64,000 bases of DNA from Flagellimonas onchidii (GTDB lineage Bacteria; Bacteroidota; Bacteroidia; Flavobacteriales; Flavobacteriaceae), in contig NZ_SRXX01000016.1 of NCBI RefSeq assembly GCF_004804315.1, positions 1-64,000 of the forward strand, in the 5' to 3' direction. Below the pieces are notes generated by a model. The model searched no databases. It had not been told where the DNA came from and saw only the letters and a program-made list of their open reading frames with translations. Positions 32,204-42,972 of this stretch are shown here, one piece after another. Numbering within the stretch: the stretch's first letter is position 1; every line of letters begins with the position of its first letter. The position numbers were made by a program, and so were the translations under genes.

Positions 32204-34474
32204 TTATGCATTCTCTTTTTTAATCACATTAAGGGCCGAGCCTCCCCTGAACCATTGGATTTGTGATTCATTGTACGAATGGTTTGCAATAATCGTATCC
32301 TTGCTTCCATCTGCATGCACAACTTCCAATGTCAATGGCTTTCCAGGCGAAAATTCGGTAATATCTACAAAATTAAATGTGTCATCTTCCTGAATCAGGT
32401 CATAATCACTCTCATTGGCAAAGGTCAAAGCCAACATTCCCTGTTTTTTGAGATTGGTTTCGTGAATTCTCGCAAAAGATTTGACCAATACAGCGGCAAC
32501 GCCCAGATGACGGGGTTGCATTGCTGCATGCTCCCTTGAAGAACCTTCTCCATAATTGTGATCACCTACCACTATGGTTTTTATCCCTTCTTTTTTATAA
32601 GCACGTTGCGCATCAGGAACGGCACCATATTCTCCCGTCAATTGATTCTTGACAAAATTTGTTTGCTTGTTAAAGGCGTTCACAGCACCAATCAAAGTAT
32701 TGTTCGCTATATTATCCAAATGTCCACGATATCTCAACCATGGGCCAGCCATGGAAATATGATCAGTAGTGCACTTACCAAAAGCTTTAATCAACAATTT
32801 AACACCTTGAAGGCTTTCTGCAGAGATAGGAACAAATGGCTCTAACAACTGGAGCCTCTCTGAAGTTGGAGAAACAACAACTTGTACACCACTACCATCT
32901 TTCATTGGGGCTATGAATCCGGCGTCTTCAACAGCGAATCCTTCCGGAGGTAACTCGTATCCCCTTGGTTCATCTAACATCACTTCTTCCCCATCTTCAT
33001 TAATTAATTTGTCCGTCACCGGATTAAAATCAAGCCTTCCTGCTATGGCAATGGCCGTAACCAGTTCAGGTGAACCTACAAATGCCAAAGTATTCGGGTT
33101 ACCATCTGCTCGTTTCGCGAAATTTCTATTAAAGGAATGAACAATTGTATTTCTAGGGCCGTCTGCCGCTTTATCTCCATAACGATCCCACATTCCGATA
33201 CAAGGTCCGCAAGCATTTGCAAACACTGTTGCTCCAATGGTATTAAAAGTGTCAATGAACCCGTCTCTTTCAATTGTATATCGCACCTGTTCCGAACCTG
33301 GGGTAATCGTAAATTTGGATTTCGTTTTAAGATTTTTGTCCGAAACTTGCTTTGCCAAAGACGCAGCTCTCGAAATATCTTCATAGGAAGAGTTTGTACA
33401 AGAACCTATTAGTCCTACCTCAACATTCAACGGCCAATCATTAGCCCTGGCCGCTTCGTTCATTTTTGAGATTGGAGTAGATAAATCTGGAGTAAAAGGT
33501 CCGTTTAAGTGAGGTTCCAATTCATTCAAATCAATCTCGATAACTTGATCAAAGTATTGTTCAGGATTAGCATATACCTCGGTATCAGCAGTCAAATGCT
33601 CTTTTACCTCCATGGCGGCATCGGCAACATCCGCTCTATCTGTAGCTCGGAGATAACGGTCCATGGACTCATCATATCCAAATGTCGAAGTGGTAGCCCC
33701 AACCTCGGCCCCCATGTTACAAATGGTGCCCTTCCCTGTGCATGACATGGAAGTTGCACCTTCACCAAAGTATTCTATTATTGCACCGGTACCTCCTTTT
33801 ACAGTAAGAATATCGGCCACTTTGAGAATTACATCCTTGGGAGCCGTCCAACCAGATAATTTTCCGGTCAACTTAACCCCGATCAATTTGGGAAACTTTA
33901 GTTCCCAGGCCATACCTGCCATTACATCTACAGCATCGGCACCACCTACACCAATAGCAACCATTCCCAATCCCCCTGCGTTTACCGTATGAGAATCGGT
34001 TCCAATCATCATACCTCCTGGAAACGCATAATTCTCAAGTACAACTTGGTGGATAATTCCAGCTCCAGGCTTCCAAAAACCTATACCATATTTATTGGAC
34101 ACAGATTCTAAGAAATCGAAAACTTCATTACTGGTTTCATTGGCCCTTTTTAAATCTGCACTAGCTCCGACTTTTGCTTGAATCAAGTGATCGCAGTGAA
34201 CAGTAGTAGGAACAGCTACTTTTGGTTTTCCTGCGTGCATAAACTGCAATAAAGCCATTTGCGCAGTTGCATCTTGGCATGCCACCCTATCAGGTGCAAA
34301 ATCAACATAATCCTTACCTCGTACAAATTGTTTGGTAGGGGTTCCTTCCCAAAGGTGCGAGTACAATATTTTTTCTGAAAGGGTTAAAGGTCTCCCAACT
34401 AGTTCTCGAGCTTTTTCAATGCGTTCTCCCATAGACGCATAGACCCCTTTTATCATGTCTATGTCAAATGCCAT
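32204..34474 (-). CDS. acn: Aconitate hydratase (mitochondrial-type)
   Basis: The 756-residue enzyme interconverts citrate and isocitrate in the TCA cycle. The three 4Fe-4S cysteines lie in GSCTNSS and [22 protein letters not shown] and [10 protein letters not shown] are substrate-site landmarks. The length and motifs match the mitochondrial-type family, not the longer AcnA or the AcnB fold. It is a monocistronic housekeeping gene with a terminator downstream. Confidence 0.96.
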   Translation of the reverse strand: MAFDIDMIKGVYASMGERIEKARELVGRPLTLSEKILYSHLWEGTPTKQFVRGKDYVDFAPDRVACQDATAQMALLQFMHAGKPKVAVPTTVHCDHLIQAKVGASADLKRANETSNEVFDFLESVSNKYGIGFWKPGAGIIHQVVLENYAFPGGMMIGTDSHTVNAGGLGMVAIGVGGADAVDVMAGMAWELKFPKLIGVKLTGKLSGWTAPKDVILKVADILTVKGGTGAIIEYFGEGATSMSCTGKGTICNMGAEVGATTSTFGYDESMDRYLRATDRADVADAAMEVKEHLTADTEVYANPEQYFDQVIEIDLNELEPHLNGPFTPDLSTPISKMNEAARANDWPLNVEVGLIGSCTNSSYEDISRAASLAKQVSDKNLKTKSKFTITPGSEQVRYTIERDGFIDTFNTIGATVFANACGPCIGMWDRYGDKAADGPRNTIVHSFNRNFAKRADGNPNTLAFVGSPELVTAIAIAGRLDFNPVTDKLINEDGEEVMLDEPRGYELPPEGFAVEDAGFIAPMKDGSGVQVVVSPTSERLQLLEPFVPISAESLQGVKLLIKAFGKCTTDHISMAGPWLRYRGHLDNIANNTLIGAVNAFNKQTNFVKNQLTGEYGAVPDAQRAYKKEGIKTIVVGDHNYGEGSSREHAAMQPRHLGVAAVLVKSFARIHETNLKKQGMLALTFANESDYDLIQEDDTFNFVDITEFSPGKPLTLEVVHADGSKDTIIANHSYNESQIQWFRGGSALNVIKKENA

Positions 34475-34573
34475 TCTGCAACAGGATTTAAAATTTTACA
34501 ATTCAGCTAATTTACTAAAATACCAAGGACTTAGGTATTCGAATATGGCAAATAAGTCGAGTGGATTTTGAAT

Positions 34574-35527
34574 TTATAACAATTCTAAAATAATTTTTTC
34601 TTCTGAAATCCCCTCAGCTTCGGCTTTGTAGTTTTTTAAAATCCGATGTCTGAGAATCCCCATGGCCACAGCTTTTACATCCTCAATGTCCGGAGAAAAT
34701 TTTCCATGTATAGCTGCATGGGCCTTAGCACCCAAAATCAGGTTTTGAGAAGCACGGGGCCCTGCACCCCAATCAACATAGTTATTTATAAAATCAGAAG
34801 ATCCGTTTAAGCCTGGGCGTGTTTTATTCACTAATCTAACAGTGTAATCTATCACATTATCGGGCACCGGAATCCTTCTAACCAAATGTTGAACCGCTAC
34901 TATTTCATCCGCACTAAACAATGTCTCCAATTGCACCGTTTCATCCGTTGTAGTTGACTTTACTACCTCAATCTCTTCCGAAATCGATGGATATTTCAAC
35001 TCAATTGCAAACATGAAACGATCCAACTGCGCTTCGGGTAACGGGTAAGTTCCCTCTTGTTCTATAGGGTTTTGGGTAGCCAAAACAAAGTAAGGCATAT
35101 TCAGCTTATATTGCTGACCGGCAATGGTCACTGCCTTTTCTTGCATAGCCTCTAAAAGAGCCGCTTGTGTTTTTGGTGGAGTTCTATTGATTTCATCTGC
35201 TAAGATGATGTTTCCAAAAACGGGCCCTTTGATGAACTTAAAGTTCCTATTCTGATCCAGTACCTCACTACCAAGAATGTCACTTGGCATTAAATCGGGG
35301 GTAAACTGGATTCTTTTAAAATCCAATCCCAAGGTTTGCGCAATGGTATTCACCATTAAGGTTTTTGCAAGCCCTGGCACTCCTATTAGCAAAGAATGCC
35401 CTCCAGTATATATGGAAAGTAAAATCTGTTCTATTACCTCTTCTTGGCCGACAATGACCTTGGCAATTTCATTTTTTAGGGCTTGGTGTTTTTTTACCAG
35501 GTTCTCAACCGCAACAACATCTGACAT
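34574..35527 (-). CDS. MoxR-family AAA+ ATPase
   Basis: The 317-residue ATPase has Walker A GVPGLAKT, Walker B ILADEINR and sensor ATQNPIEQEGTYPLPEAQLD. MoxR proteins act as chaperones helping assembly of protein complexes, often with DUF58/VWA partners, none of which are adjacent here. The gene is 4 bases downstream of the SurA-like gene and co-oriented, suggesting a shared envelope-related operon. Confidence 0.93.
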   Translation of the reverse strand: MSDVVAVENLVKKHQALKNEIAKVIVGQEEVIEQILLSIYTGGHSLLIGVPGLAKTLMVNTIAQTLGLDFKRIQFTPDLMPSDILGSEVLDQNRNFKFIKGPVFGNIILADEINRTPPKTQAALLEAMQEKAVTIAGQQYKLNMPYFVLATQNPIEQEGTYPLPEAQLDRFMFAIELKYPSISEEIEVVKSTTTDETVQLETLFSADEIVAVQHLVRRIPVPDNVIDYTVRLVNKTRPGLNGSSDFINNYVDWGAGPRASQNLILGAKAHAAIHGKFSPDIEDVKAVAMGILRHRILKNYKAEAEGISEEKIILELL

Positions 35528-35531
35528 GCAC

Positions 35532-36929
35532 TTAGTCCTTTACCCAGTTATTTGCAAAATCGCACCCTCTGTTATCTGTGTTTACATGAATATATGTGTC
35601 CTGAATGTGCTCGTCCATCCATTTCTTGATGGCTTTAATCTGTTTTTCTCTTAGCGCCAATTCTTGAATCTTAACATAGTCCTGAGCAAAATCAGCCTTA
35701 TGCTCATCATAGCGATTGGATATCTTCATAATTTTGAACTTAGGAGGTCCTCCCCTTTCGTCGTTTTCCCGAATTGGTTTTGAAATTTCTCCATCTTTCA
35801 AGTCCCTTACCTGATTGTAAAGTGTTGGGTCCATATTTGTGAGTTCAAAACGGGAACCATAATTTATTGGATTACGTAGTATTCCACCATCATTTTTAGT
35901 TTCCTTCTCATCAGAAAAGTTCAATGCAGCTTCGGAAAAAGTGTATTTGCCATCGATGATATGTTGTCGAATGCTGTCCAGTTCTTCAACCGCAGTTTCA
36001 ATAGCACTTTTAGGTATTTCCGGAATAAGAAGAATATGTCTTAAGTCCAGCTCCTGTCCTCTAATTTTTTCAACATAGATTATATGATACCCAAAATCAG
36101 TTTCAAAGGGTTCCGATATTTCACCTTCTTGAAGGCTGAAGGCAACATCTTTGAATTCTTTTACAAATGGAGTTTCCCGGGTCATACTATAAAACCCTCC
36201 ATTTGATTTTGACCCAGGGTCTTGAGAGTATAGGATTGCCTTTACATTAAAACTGGCATCATTATCCTCTACGTCTTGTTTTATCTGGTTTAACCTATCT
36301 ATTACTTTTTGTTTTTCTTCTTCCGGGGCTGACGGTTGTTTTACTATCTGGGCAATTTCAAGTTCAGCTCCGAAAACCGGTCTTTCATTTTCCGGTATTC
36401 TGTTAAAGAACTGACGTACTTCTTCAGGTGTAACCTCAATTTCCTCTACAATTTTGCTTTGCATCTTTTCTGAAAGCATTCGAAGTTTGTTGATCTCGAA
36501 CAGTTCCGTTCTAAAACTCTCTATATCTGGTTTTTTGTAGAATTTCAAAACCTTTTCCAAGGATCCGACTTGAGCCGTAAGTTGCTGTATCTGGCGATCG
36601 CTTTGAGCGTTTACCTCATCATCCGAAACCAACAAACTATCCTGCACAGCTTGATGCGCATACAAGCGGTCCTCCATTAGTTTCCCCAAGACTCCACACC
36701 TTGTAAAATCTGCCGTGGAGGCTCCCTGGCTTTTTAAATCAATAAACGTTTTTTCGATATCCGATTCAAGAATTACATAATCCCCGATCACAGCAGCAAT
36801 ACCATCCAACTTTACTTTTTTGGTTACTTTGGTAGAGTCGTTTTTACCTGCCCGAGCTTCATCGCTTTCCTGGGCATTTACAAACCCTACCATTACAAAT
36901 AGCAACGCAGCTATAAGTTTTTTACTCAT
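35532..36929 (-). CDS. surA: SurA-like periplasmic peptidylprolyl isomerase
   Basis: The start is placed at the ATG at 36929, where a clean signal peptide begins (SKKLIAALLFVMVGFVNAQ). The 465-residue protein has a SurA N-terminal helical domain and two parvulin domains (about 170-280 with PGSKSNGGFYSMTRETPFVKE, and 285-390 with DGGILRNPINYG). It assists folding of outer-membrane beta-barrel proteins. It overlaps the upstream isomerase-like lipoprotein gene by 8 bases. Confidence 0.9.
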   Translation of the reverse strand: MSKKLIAALLFVMVGFVNAQESDEARAGKNDSTKVTKKVKLDGIAAVIGDYVILESDIEKTFIDLKSQGASTADFTRCGVLGKLMEDRLYAHQAVQDSLLVSDDEVNAQSDRQIQQLTAQVGSLEKVLKFYKKPDIESFRTELFEINKLRMLSEKMQSKIVEEIEVTPEEVRQFFNRIPENERPVFGAELEIAQIVKQPSAPEEEKQKVIDRLNQIKQDVEDNDASFNVKAILYSQDPGSKSNGGFYSMTRETPFVKEFKDVAFSLQEGEISEPFETDFGYHIIYVEKIRGQELDLRHILLIPEIPKSAIETAVEELDSIRQHIIDGKYTFSEAALNFSDEKETKNDGGILRNPINYGSRFELTNMDPTLYNQVRDLKDGEISKPIRENDERGGPPKFKIMKISNRYDEHKADFAQDYVKIQELALREKQIKAIKKWMDEHIQDTYIHVNTDNRGCDFANNWVKD

Positions 36930-37803
36930 TTTGTCCATATACCTCAAATTCATTCTTCTTTGTAGCTTCATTGATAATTTCAGTCTCCAACTTTCTTACA
37001 TAATCTAATCTTCTTCGATTAAGAATAAGCTGTTTAATATCAGGAGAAACATATTCAAAGGGTGCGATATCATTGATTTTCAAAACTTCGTTCACCCTTC
37101 CCAAATATACCCCTAAGGAATCTTCCAATTCAAAAAATTGTGATTTTTTTAAGTAGTTGGCTTCGTTTACGTTAGTGAGCGCGGGTATTTCTTCCATAAC
37201 CCTAGCGGCACTAACCCAAATGGAATCATTGAAATGGATTTTCTTAAACTGAACCGCAATTGAATCCAAATATTGTTTATCCCCCTCTTTCCATTCTTTC
37301 ATTTTCGCGATTACTTGATCTTTATCCAAAAATTGTGGAGGAAGTGTTACAAAACGAAGCTGTACCAATTTCTCACTTAGCTTGAAATTTTCCTTTTCCT
37401 TTTCGTAATATGACCTAAGTTGTGCTGTTGTAACCGCAGTATCTTGGGCTTGAAGTACCAAGGCCTCAACGTAGGCTCGAGTATACAAATCGGCCCGATA
37501 ATCCTCTACCAAGCGATTGAACTCTGTCAGCTTTTCTTCAGGAAGGTTAATCTTGGATTTGGAAAGCAATAATTGTTTAGACGCCCAATTGTTAATATAA
37601 TTATTCACAAAAAGGGCACTGTCTTGAGGAGACATATCGTCCCGAATAAACGTAGTCATGTCCTCTTTATAAAGATAAGTGTCCCCTACCCTTGCCAAAG
37701 GTTCCTTTTCTTGTTTCTCTCTAAAAATAGAACCACAAGAGCTTAAAAGAACCAATGCTGCAACCCAGAGTAAGGTTTTCGTATTTTTTTGGAGCACAAG
37801 CAT
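36922..37803 (-). CDS. Periplasmic lipoprotein with SurA-N/PPIase-like fold
   Basis: The 293-residue protein has a lipobox LLSSC (C23). After it, ARVGDTYLYKEDM and the long helices (about 45-120) match the chaperone part of SurA/PrsA proteins. No convincing parvulin active site is seen. It is the first gene of the isomerase-SurA-MoxR set and is probably a folding factor at the membrane. Confidence 0.8.
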   Translation of the reverse strand: MLVLQKNTKTLLWVAALVLLSSCGSIFREKQEKEPLARVGDTYLYKEDMTTFIRDDMSPQDSALFVNNYINNWASKQLLLSKSKINLPEEKLTEFNRLVEDYRADLYTRAYVEALVLQAQDTAVTTAQLRSYYEKEKENFKLSEKLVQLRFVTLPPQFLDKDQVIAKMKEWKEGDKQYLDSIAVQFKKIHFNDSIWVSAARVMEEIPALTNVNEANYLKKSQFFELEDSLGVYLGRVNEVLKINDIAPFEYVSPDIKQLILNRRRLDYVRKLETEIINEATKKNEFEVYGQNE

Positions 37804-37918
37804 TCCGCAAAAATAACAATTACATCATGGCTTGCAAGCAGGTTACTTTTCCATTAACAGATTTTTAGCAGGCCAGTTCTATCTCATAAATTATTACATT
37901 AGTAAAAAACCATCCAAA

Positions 37919-38371
37919 ATGAAGTACACCTCAGAAATAGTGATTGACCTTCCTCGAGAAGAATTTCTAAAAAAATTGGATAACGTAGAAAATATGAAAC
38001 ACTGGCAACGTGGCTTGGTAAAATATGAGTTGTTGTCCCAAAACCCTGATGCGGAGGGAGCCCGGATGAGTTTAACCTACAAAATGGGCAAACGTGAGTT
38101 TGACATGATAGAAACCATCATAAAGAAAAATCTTCCTGAAGAGATGTACACTACATACGATACAAAAGGCGTGCATAATGTCCAGAAAAACTACTTTAAA
38201 GAAGAAAACGGAAAGACAAGATGGATTTCCGAAAGTGAATTTCAGTTTTCAGGGTTAGGAATGAAAATCATGGCTTTTATGATGCCAGGAGCCTTTAAAA
38301 AACAATCTCAAAAGTATTTAGAAGATTTTAAAGCATTTGCTGAAAATGGCACCTCAGTATTAAACCTATAA
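37919..38371 (+). CDS. SRPBCC/START-like domain protein
   Basis: The start at 37919 gives 150 residues without an unlikely N-terminal extension. It has a polyketide-cyclase/Bet v1-like pattern: initial strand YTSEIVIDLPREEF, the W-containing helix NMKHWQRGLV, and a C-terminal long helix. These cytoplasmic folds bind hydrophobic ligands; the ligand is unknown. It is 4 bases from the next small gene. Confidence 0.75.
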   Translation: MKYTSEIVIDLPREEFLKKLDNVENMKHWQRGLVKYELLSQNPDAEGARMSLTYKMGKREFDMIETIIKKNLPEEMYTTYDTKGVHNVQKNYFKEENGKTRWISESEFQFSGLGMKIMAFMMPGAFKKQSQKYLEDFKAFAENGTSVLNL

Positions 38372-38375
38372 TATA

Positions 38376-38633
38376 ATGGCAAATATCTTGGATAGAAAAA
38401 TAAAAATGATTTGGGATTTTCGGGGGCCAGGAGCTGCAAAAACTGCAGAACACTATAGAAAGCATTTGGAAGAGTTCATAGTAATTGAAGAGTTGAAATT
38501 TGATATCACAGGGGTGCACCATTTTACCAATACCCACAGTATTGCTTATATGGTGGTTGCCGAGTTTGAAATGAAAGAAGCCCGAGAAATTCTAAAACCG
38601 CACAGAGGTGAAATTTATTTGGGGGATTTATAA
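38376..38633 (+). CDS. Small conserved-looking protein of unknown function
   Basis: The 85-residue protein has a ferredoxin-like alpha/beta pattern: IWDFRGPGAAKTAEHYRKHL, then HHFTNTHSIAYMVVAEFEM and a final helix EAREILKPHR. Several histidines (H24, H28, H47, H48, H53) are notable. No family is recognised. It is compact, with no signal peptide, in a run of co-oriented genes starting at 37919. Confidence 0.65.
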   Translation: MANILDRKIKMIWDFRGPGAAKTAEHYRKHLEEFIVIEELKFDITGVHHFTNTHSIAYMVVAEFEMKEAREILKPHRGEIYLGDL

Positions 38634-38640
38634 CAGTAAA

Positions 38641-39786
38641 ATGGCATTGCAGTCTAAACGCATTCTTATTTTATTAGCGGTTTTTGGAGTACTTTTTCTT
38701 GGATGTCAAAAAGAGAAGTCCATAAATCCCCTTGAAAAGGCTTTAGCGTCAAATAGTCCATTAATCAAAAGGGTTATGGATAGTCTAGATCAATATGAAG
38801 TTCAAATCCGCTATACACAAATAAATCGAAAAAATGACAGTATCCAGTTCACTGATTTTGATTTTCAGGTAGATAAGAATAATTACTTCTACCCTGCAAG
38901 TACGGTTAAATTTCCAGTTGCTGTGGCGGCTTTGGAAAAACTGAATGAAATAGATTCGCTCTCTAGAGACACCCGATTTTATATTGAAGGTGATTCGGTT
39001 GAAACTACTTTTGCAAAAGCCGTTTCTGAAATATTTGCAGTCTCAGATAATGCCGCAAACAACCGCTTATTGGAGTTTTTAGGTCAGGATACCCTTAATC
39101 AGCGTTTAAAAGTTCGAGGTGTTGCTCCAATGCAAATTAACCATCGCTTGTCAACAGCCAATGCCGATGATCTTACCACCAAACCTTTAATTATTTATAT
39201 TAATGATTCTACTACGGTATCCAGTACGCCCCTTGTAAGCAGCTATCCAAAACCTTTGGCAATAAACAAAATCAAGAAGGGCAAGGGTTATTATGCGGAT
39301 GAAATGCTTGAGGAAGGGCCCTTTGATTTTTCATTTAAGAATTACTACCCAATTGAAGCCCAACACGGACTGTTAAAACGCATAGTTTTCCCCACGGCTT
39401 TTTCGTCTGAACAACGATTTAATTTAAGCAATTCCCAACATGAATTTCTTCTTGATGCCATGTTCACTTTACCAAAGGAACTTGGTTATGACAAAGAGGT
39501 TTATTATGATAGCTACGTTAAGTTTTTGATGTTCGGAGATTCATCCGAACCCATGCCAGAATACATCAAAATCTATAATAAAGTAGGTTACGCGTATGGG
39601 ACCTTAACCGATTGCGCCTACATTCATGACGAAAAAAACGATGTGGATTTTATGGTAACTGCAACCATTTTGGTCAATAAAGATGGTATCTTTAATGATA
39701 ACGTATATGAGTATGATGAGATTGGGATACCTTTTTTGGCTCAATTGGGAAGAGAATTGTACAAATATGAATTAAATCGTAAGTGA
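38641..39786 (+). CDS. Serine hydrolase lipoprotein of the class A beta-lactamase fold
   Basis: The start at 38641 gives 381 residues and a lipobox FLGC (C22). The penicillin-binding/beta-lactamase elements are S87-T-V-K90 (nucleophile and base) and S135-D-N137. A KTG-like box is not obvious, and the central insert is long. It may be a peptidase or an unusual beta-lactamase-like enzyme acting in the periplasm. It overlaps the next gene by one base. Confidence 0.8.
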   Translation: MALQSKRILILLAVFGVLFLGCQKEKSINPLEKALASNSPLIKRVMDSLDQYEVQIRYTQINRKNDSIQFTDFDFQVDKNNYFYPASTVKFPVAVAALEKLNEIDSLSRDTRFYIEGDSVETTFAKAVSEIFAVSDNAANNRLLEFLGQDTLNQRLKVRGVAPMQINHRLSTANADDLTTKPLIIYINDSTTVSSTPLVSSYPKPLAINKIKKGKGYYADEMLEEGPFDFSFKNYYPIEAQHGLLKRIVFPTAFSSEQRFNLSNSQHEFLLDAMFTLPKELGYDKEVYYDSYVKFLMFGDSSEPMPEYIKIYNKVGYAYGTLTDCAYIHDEKNDVDFMVTATILVNKDGIFNDNVYEYDEIGIPFLAQLGRELYKYELNRK

Positions 39787-40298
39787 TGGAAAAACTAACT
39801 TTTGACTGTTTTACGAAAAAAATCTATATAAAAGCGCCAAGAGAAAAATTGTATTGGTGCTGGGGTACTTCGGAAGGAATTACCTCTTGGTTTTTAAGCC
39901 ATGCGGATTATCTTTCAGGGTCTGGAACAAAAAGGTCAAGCGAAGAAAACATCCAAGCTGGTGATACTTATACATGGAAATGGCATAATTGGGATGGAAT
40001 TGAAAACGGCAATGTACTCAAGGCCAATGGTATGGATTATTTAGAAATTTCCTTTGCGGACAGCAAAGTGTCTGTTGCTCTGGAAGAACATGATAAGGCT
40101 GTTCTTGTGGTTTTAAAGCAGTTCGATATCCCAACAGATGATCAAAGTAAACTTAACATTCATCATGGGTGCAGCAATGGATGGACCTTTTGGTTGGCCA
40201 ATCTGAAAGCTTACCTGGAGCATGGCATATTGTTGAATGAAACCGAATTTGACCTCCGAAATATCCCTCTATCAGGATACGAGTTCGTGAATATGTAG
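39786..40298 (+). CDS. AHSA1/SRPBCC-like domain protein
   Basis: The 170-residue protein starts at the ATG overlapping the previous stop. It has the FDCFTKKIYIKAPREKLYWCWG strand-helix start, GDTYTWKWHNWDG in the middle, and a C-terminal helix (SNGWTFWLANLKAYLEHGI). The fold is that of activator-of-Hsp90-like lipid- or ligand-binding proteins. Its function is unknown. Confidence 0.8.
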   Translation: MEKLTFDCFTKKIYIKAPREKLYWCWGTSEGITSWFLSHADYLSGSGTKRSSEENIQAGDTYTWKWHNWDGIENGNVLKANGMDYLEISFADSKVSVALEEHDKAVLVVLKQFDIPTDDQSKLNIHHGCSNGWTFWLANLKAYLEHGILLNETEFDLRNIPLSGYEFVNM

Positions 40299-40316
40299 TT
40301 TGGAAACAACAACGGA

Positions 40317-41336
40317 TTATTTTAAATCCACAGCCAGCACGAAATCATCCGCCGTAATAAATAACCGTTTTTCATTGGAAGTGAAGGCACAATTTGAAGT
40401 AGCTTCGCCGGTGCGAATTTTTGCAATGGGTTTTACTACTTGATTAAAAATCCATACCCCTCCTGGTCCAGTGGCAAATATGTAACCATTGCTTTTTACT
40501 TTCATTCCATCCGGTAGGCCCTGTTCTCCCTTTTTTCCTACCAAATGGGTCGCATCATAAAAAATCTGCTTGTTGGTGATTTTTCCAGGTGCTAAAATAT
40601 CATACTGATACCACACTGCATGTTTAGGGTCGGAAACAGCCACATATAGTTTTTTTTCATCAGGAGATAATCCAATCCCATTGGGCTTGGTCACTGTACT
40701 ATCCAATAAAATTGCCTTACCTTCCTTGCCCACAAAATATATTCCCTGGAACATAATTTCCTTGGTCGTATCCTTTTCTCGTTTTTCCAAACCATAGGGA
40801 GGGTCGGTAAAATAGAGGTTCCCTAAAGTATCGAAAACTCCATCGTTGGGGCTATTGAACTTTTTACTCTCATATTCATCAACCAATATTTTAAAATCTG
40901 GTTTAGGATTGTTGAATTCGGCATTCATTTTTGCAACTCTTCTGTCACCATGCTGCATGAGCACCAAATGGCCATCTTTGTCCAATAACAGTGCATTAGA
41001 ACCCATTTCACCTCCTCTTGGTTTGTTCCCGGTATAGCCCGAAGGCGTCAGAAATACGGAATTGTTTCCTTGAGAATCAATTTTATGGACTTTGTTATTT
41101 GGTATGTCAGAAAACAAAAGAAAGTTTCTCCTTTCCACCCATAAAGGTCCTTCTGTCCAGGCATATCCCTCTCCAAGGATTTCCACTTTGCTATCCGCAT
41201 CAATAATCTCTAATGCCTCGTTGTCCAGTATTTCGACAAATGCATCCTTTTTATATATATTTTTCTGATTTTTAGCGCACCCCATAACAATTAACGATAA
41301 AAACACTACAGGAAGAAGTTTTCTGCATCTTAGCAT
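40317..41336 (-). CDS. SMP-30/gluconolactonase-family lipoprotein
   Basis: The ATG at 41336 gives a lipoprotein signal (LSLIVMGC) in a 339-residue protein. It has a six-bladed propeller with WTEGPLWVER, SPNDGVFDTLGNLYFTDPPYG and TKPNGIGLSPDEKKLYV, typical metal-site motifs of lactone hydrolases. The likely reaction is opening of a sugar lactone in the periplasm. Convergent with the preceding gene; no pathway partner is adjacent. Confidence 0.88.
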   Translation of the reverse strand: MLRCRKLLPVVFLSLIVMGCAKNQKNIYKKDAFVEILDNEALEIIDADSKVEILGEGYAWTEGPLWVERRNFLLFSDIPNNKVHKIDSQGNNSVFLTPSGYTGNKPRGGEMGSNALLLDKDGHLVLMQHGDRRVAKMNAEFNNPKPDFKILVDEYESKKFNSPNDGVFDTLGNLYFTDPPYGLEKREKDTTKEIMFQGIYFVGKEGKAILLDSTVTKPNGIGLSPDEKKLYVAVSDPKHAVWYQYDILAPGKITNKQIFYDATHLVGKKGEQGLPDGMKVKSNGYIFATGPGGVWIFNQVVKPIAKIRTGEATSNCAFTSNEKRLFITADDFVLAVDLK

Positions 41337-41439
41337 GGCCCTTAAATTAAAAGTAACTGATAGGAAAAAATAATACTTATAATCCAAACTTAAAAATAGA
41401 CCAAAGATTCAACCAGCTCAGCAAATTCATGAGGTTTTG

Positions 41440-42744
41440 TTATATCCGAGGTTGGCCGTATAAATCAAAGTCAGATGCATCTGTAATCGTTACGTCTACA
41501 AAATCACCCATTTTTACGTAGTGTTTAGCTGCGTCAATCAGTACTTCATTATCTACATCAGGTGAGTCAAATTCAGTTCGGGCCACAAAGTGATTACCTT
41601 CCTTACGGTCAACAATACACTTGAAGGTCCTTCCTATTTTTTCTTGGTTAAGTTCCCATGAAACTTGTGATTGTATTTCCATAATTTCATTGGCCCGTTC
41701 CTGTTTTAACTCTTCCGGCACATCATCTTCCAATAAATAGGCATGTGTATTTTCCTCATGACTGTAGGTAAAGCACCCCAATCGTTCAAAACGCATTTCC
41801 TTCACCCATTCTTTTAAAGTCTGAAAATCCTCTTCTGTTTCTCCTGGGTATCCAACAATCAAGGTAGTGCGTATGGCCATTTCTGGAACCGCCTTTCTAA
41901 AATCTTCCAACAACTTTGTTGTCTTCGCCTTGGTAGTACCTCTGCGCATACTTTTTAGAATAGGGTCGGCAATGTGTTGCAACGGAATATCAATATAATT
42001 ACAGATCTTTGGCTCCTTTTTCATCACATCGAGTACATCCATCGGAAAACCTGTGGGAAATGCATAGTGCAAACGAATCCATTCGATACCTTCTACCTTC
42101 ACCAATGCTTTAAGTAATTCAGCAAGATTTCGCTTTTTGTATATATCCAACCCATAATAAGTAAGGTCTTGGGCTATTAGAATCAGCTCTTTCACCCCTT
42201 TGGCTGCCAATTTTTCAGATTCCTTAACCAAATCTTCAATTGGTGTGCTCTTATGCTTTCCTCTCATTATCGGAATAGCACAGAACGAACATGGCCGATC
42301 ACAGCCTTCTGCAATTTTTAAGTATGCATAATTCTTGGGAGTGGTGGTCAAGCGTTCGCCAAGCAATTCGTGTTTGTAATCCGCACCTAGCGCTTTAAGC
42401 AGGTTAGGTAAATCGCTCGTTCCAAAATACTCATCCACATTAGGGATTTCCTTTTGTAAATCTGGTTTATATCTTTCACTCAAACACCCAGTAACAAAAA
42501 CCTTATCTACATCCCCGGCTTCTTTCTTCTGAACGTACTCCAAAATGGCGTTAACACTCTCCTCCTTGGCATTAGCTATAAATCCACAGGTATTGATAAC
42601 AACCACATTTCCTTCTTCTTCGTGAGCCACCTCTTTGTTGTTGGCCTTCAATTGCCCCATAAGTACCTCTGAGTCGTATACATTCTTGCTACAACCTAAG
42701 GTAACTACGTTGATTTTGTTTTTCTTGAGCGATTTTGTCCGCAT
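41440..42744 (-). CDS. rimO: Ribosomal protein S12 methylthiotransferase
   Basis: The ATG at 42744 gives 434 residues. The UPF0004 domain starts INVVTLGCSKNVYDSEVLMG, the radical-SAM motif is CDRPCSFC, and a TRAM domain is at the C-terminus. It adds a methylthio group to the conserved Asp of S12. MiaB is excluded by the SEVL start and GCLSERY pattern typical of RimO. Confidence 0.95.
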   Translation of the reverse strand: MRTKSLKKNKINVVTLGCSKNVYDSEVLMGQLKANNKEVAHEEEGNVVVINTCGFIANAKEESVNAILEYVQKKEAGDVDKVFVTGCLSERYKPDLQKEIPNVDEYFGTSDLPNLLKALGADYKHELLGERLTTTPKNYAYLKIAEGCDRPCSFCAIPIMRGKHKSTPIEDLVKESEKLAAKGVKELILIAQDLTYYGLDIYKKRNLAELLKALVKVEGIEWIRLHYAFPTGFPMDVLDVMKKEPKICNYIDIPLQHIADPILKSMRRGTTKAKTTKLLEDFRKAVPEMAIRTTLIVGYPGETEEDFQTLKEWVKEMRFERLGCFTYSHEENTHAYLLEDDVPEELKQERANEIMEIQSQVSWELNQEKIGRTFKCIVDRKEGNHFVARTEFDSPDVDNEVLIDAAKHYVKMGDFVDVTITDASDFDLYGQPRI

Positions 42745-42972
42745 ATTTCCTATAAATGGAGTGCAAAAATACAATAAGCCACGTAACTGGTCGATTTTAG
42801 TGCATAATTGTATACAGAAACCTTTGATCCTATAGACCTATTGGCAATAAAACTTAGAAACAAAGCAACAAAGCCAAATCGACATACAAGATTCCACCAA
42901 AGAGTCAACAATGTGTTTTTAGTTCAACTAGCATGACAGTTTGATCTATTGGACCTCAACCTTTTCTATGAA

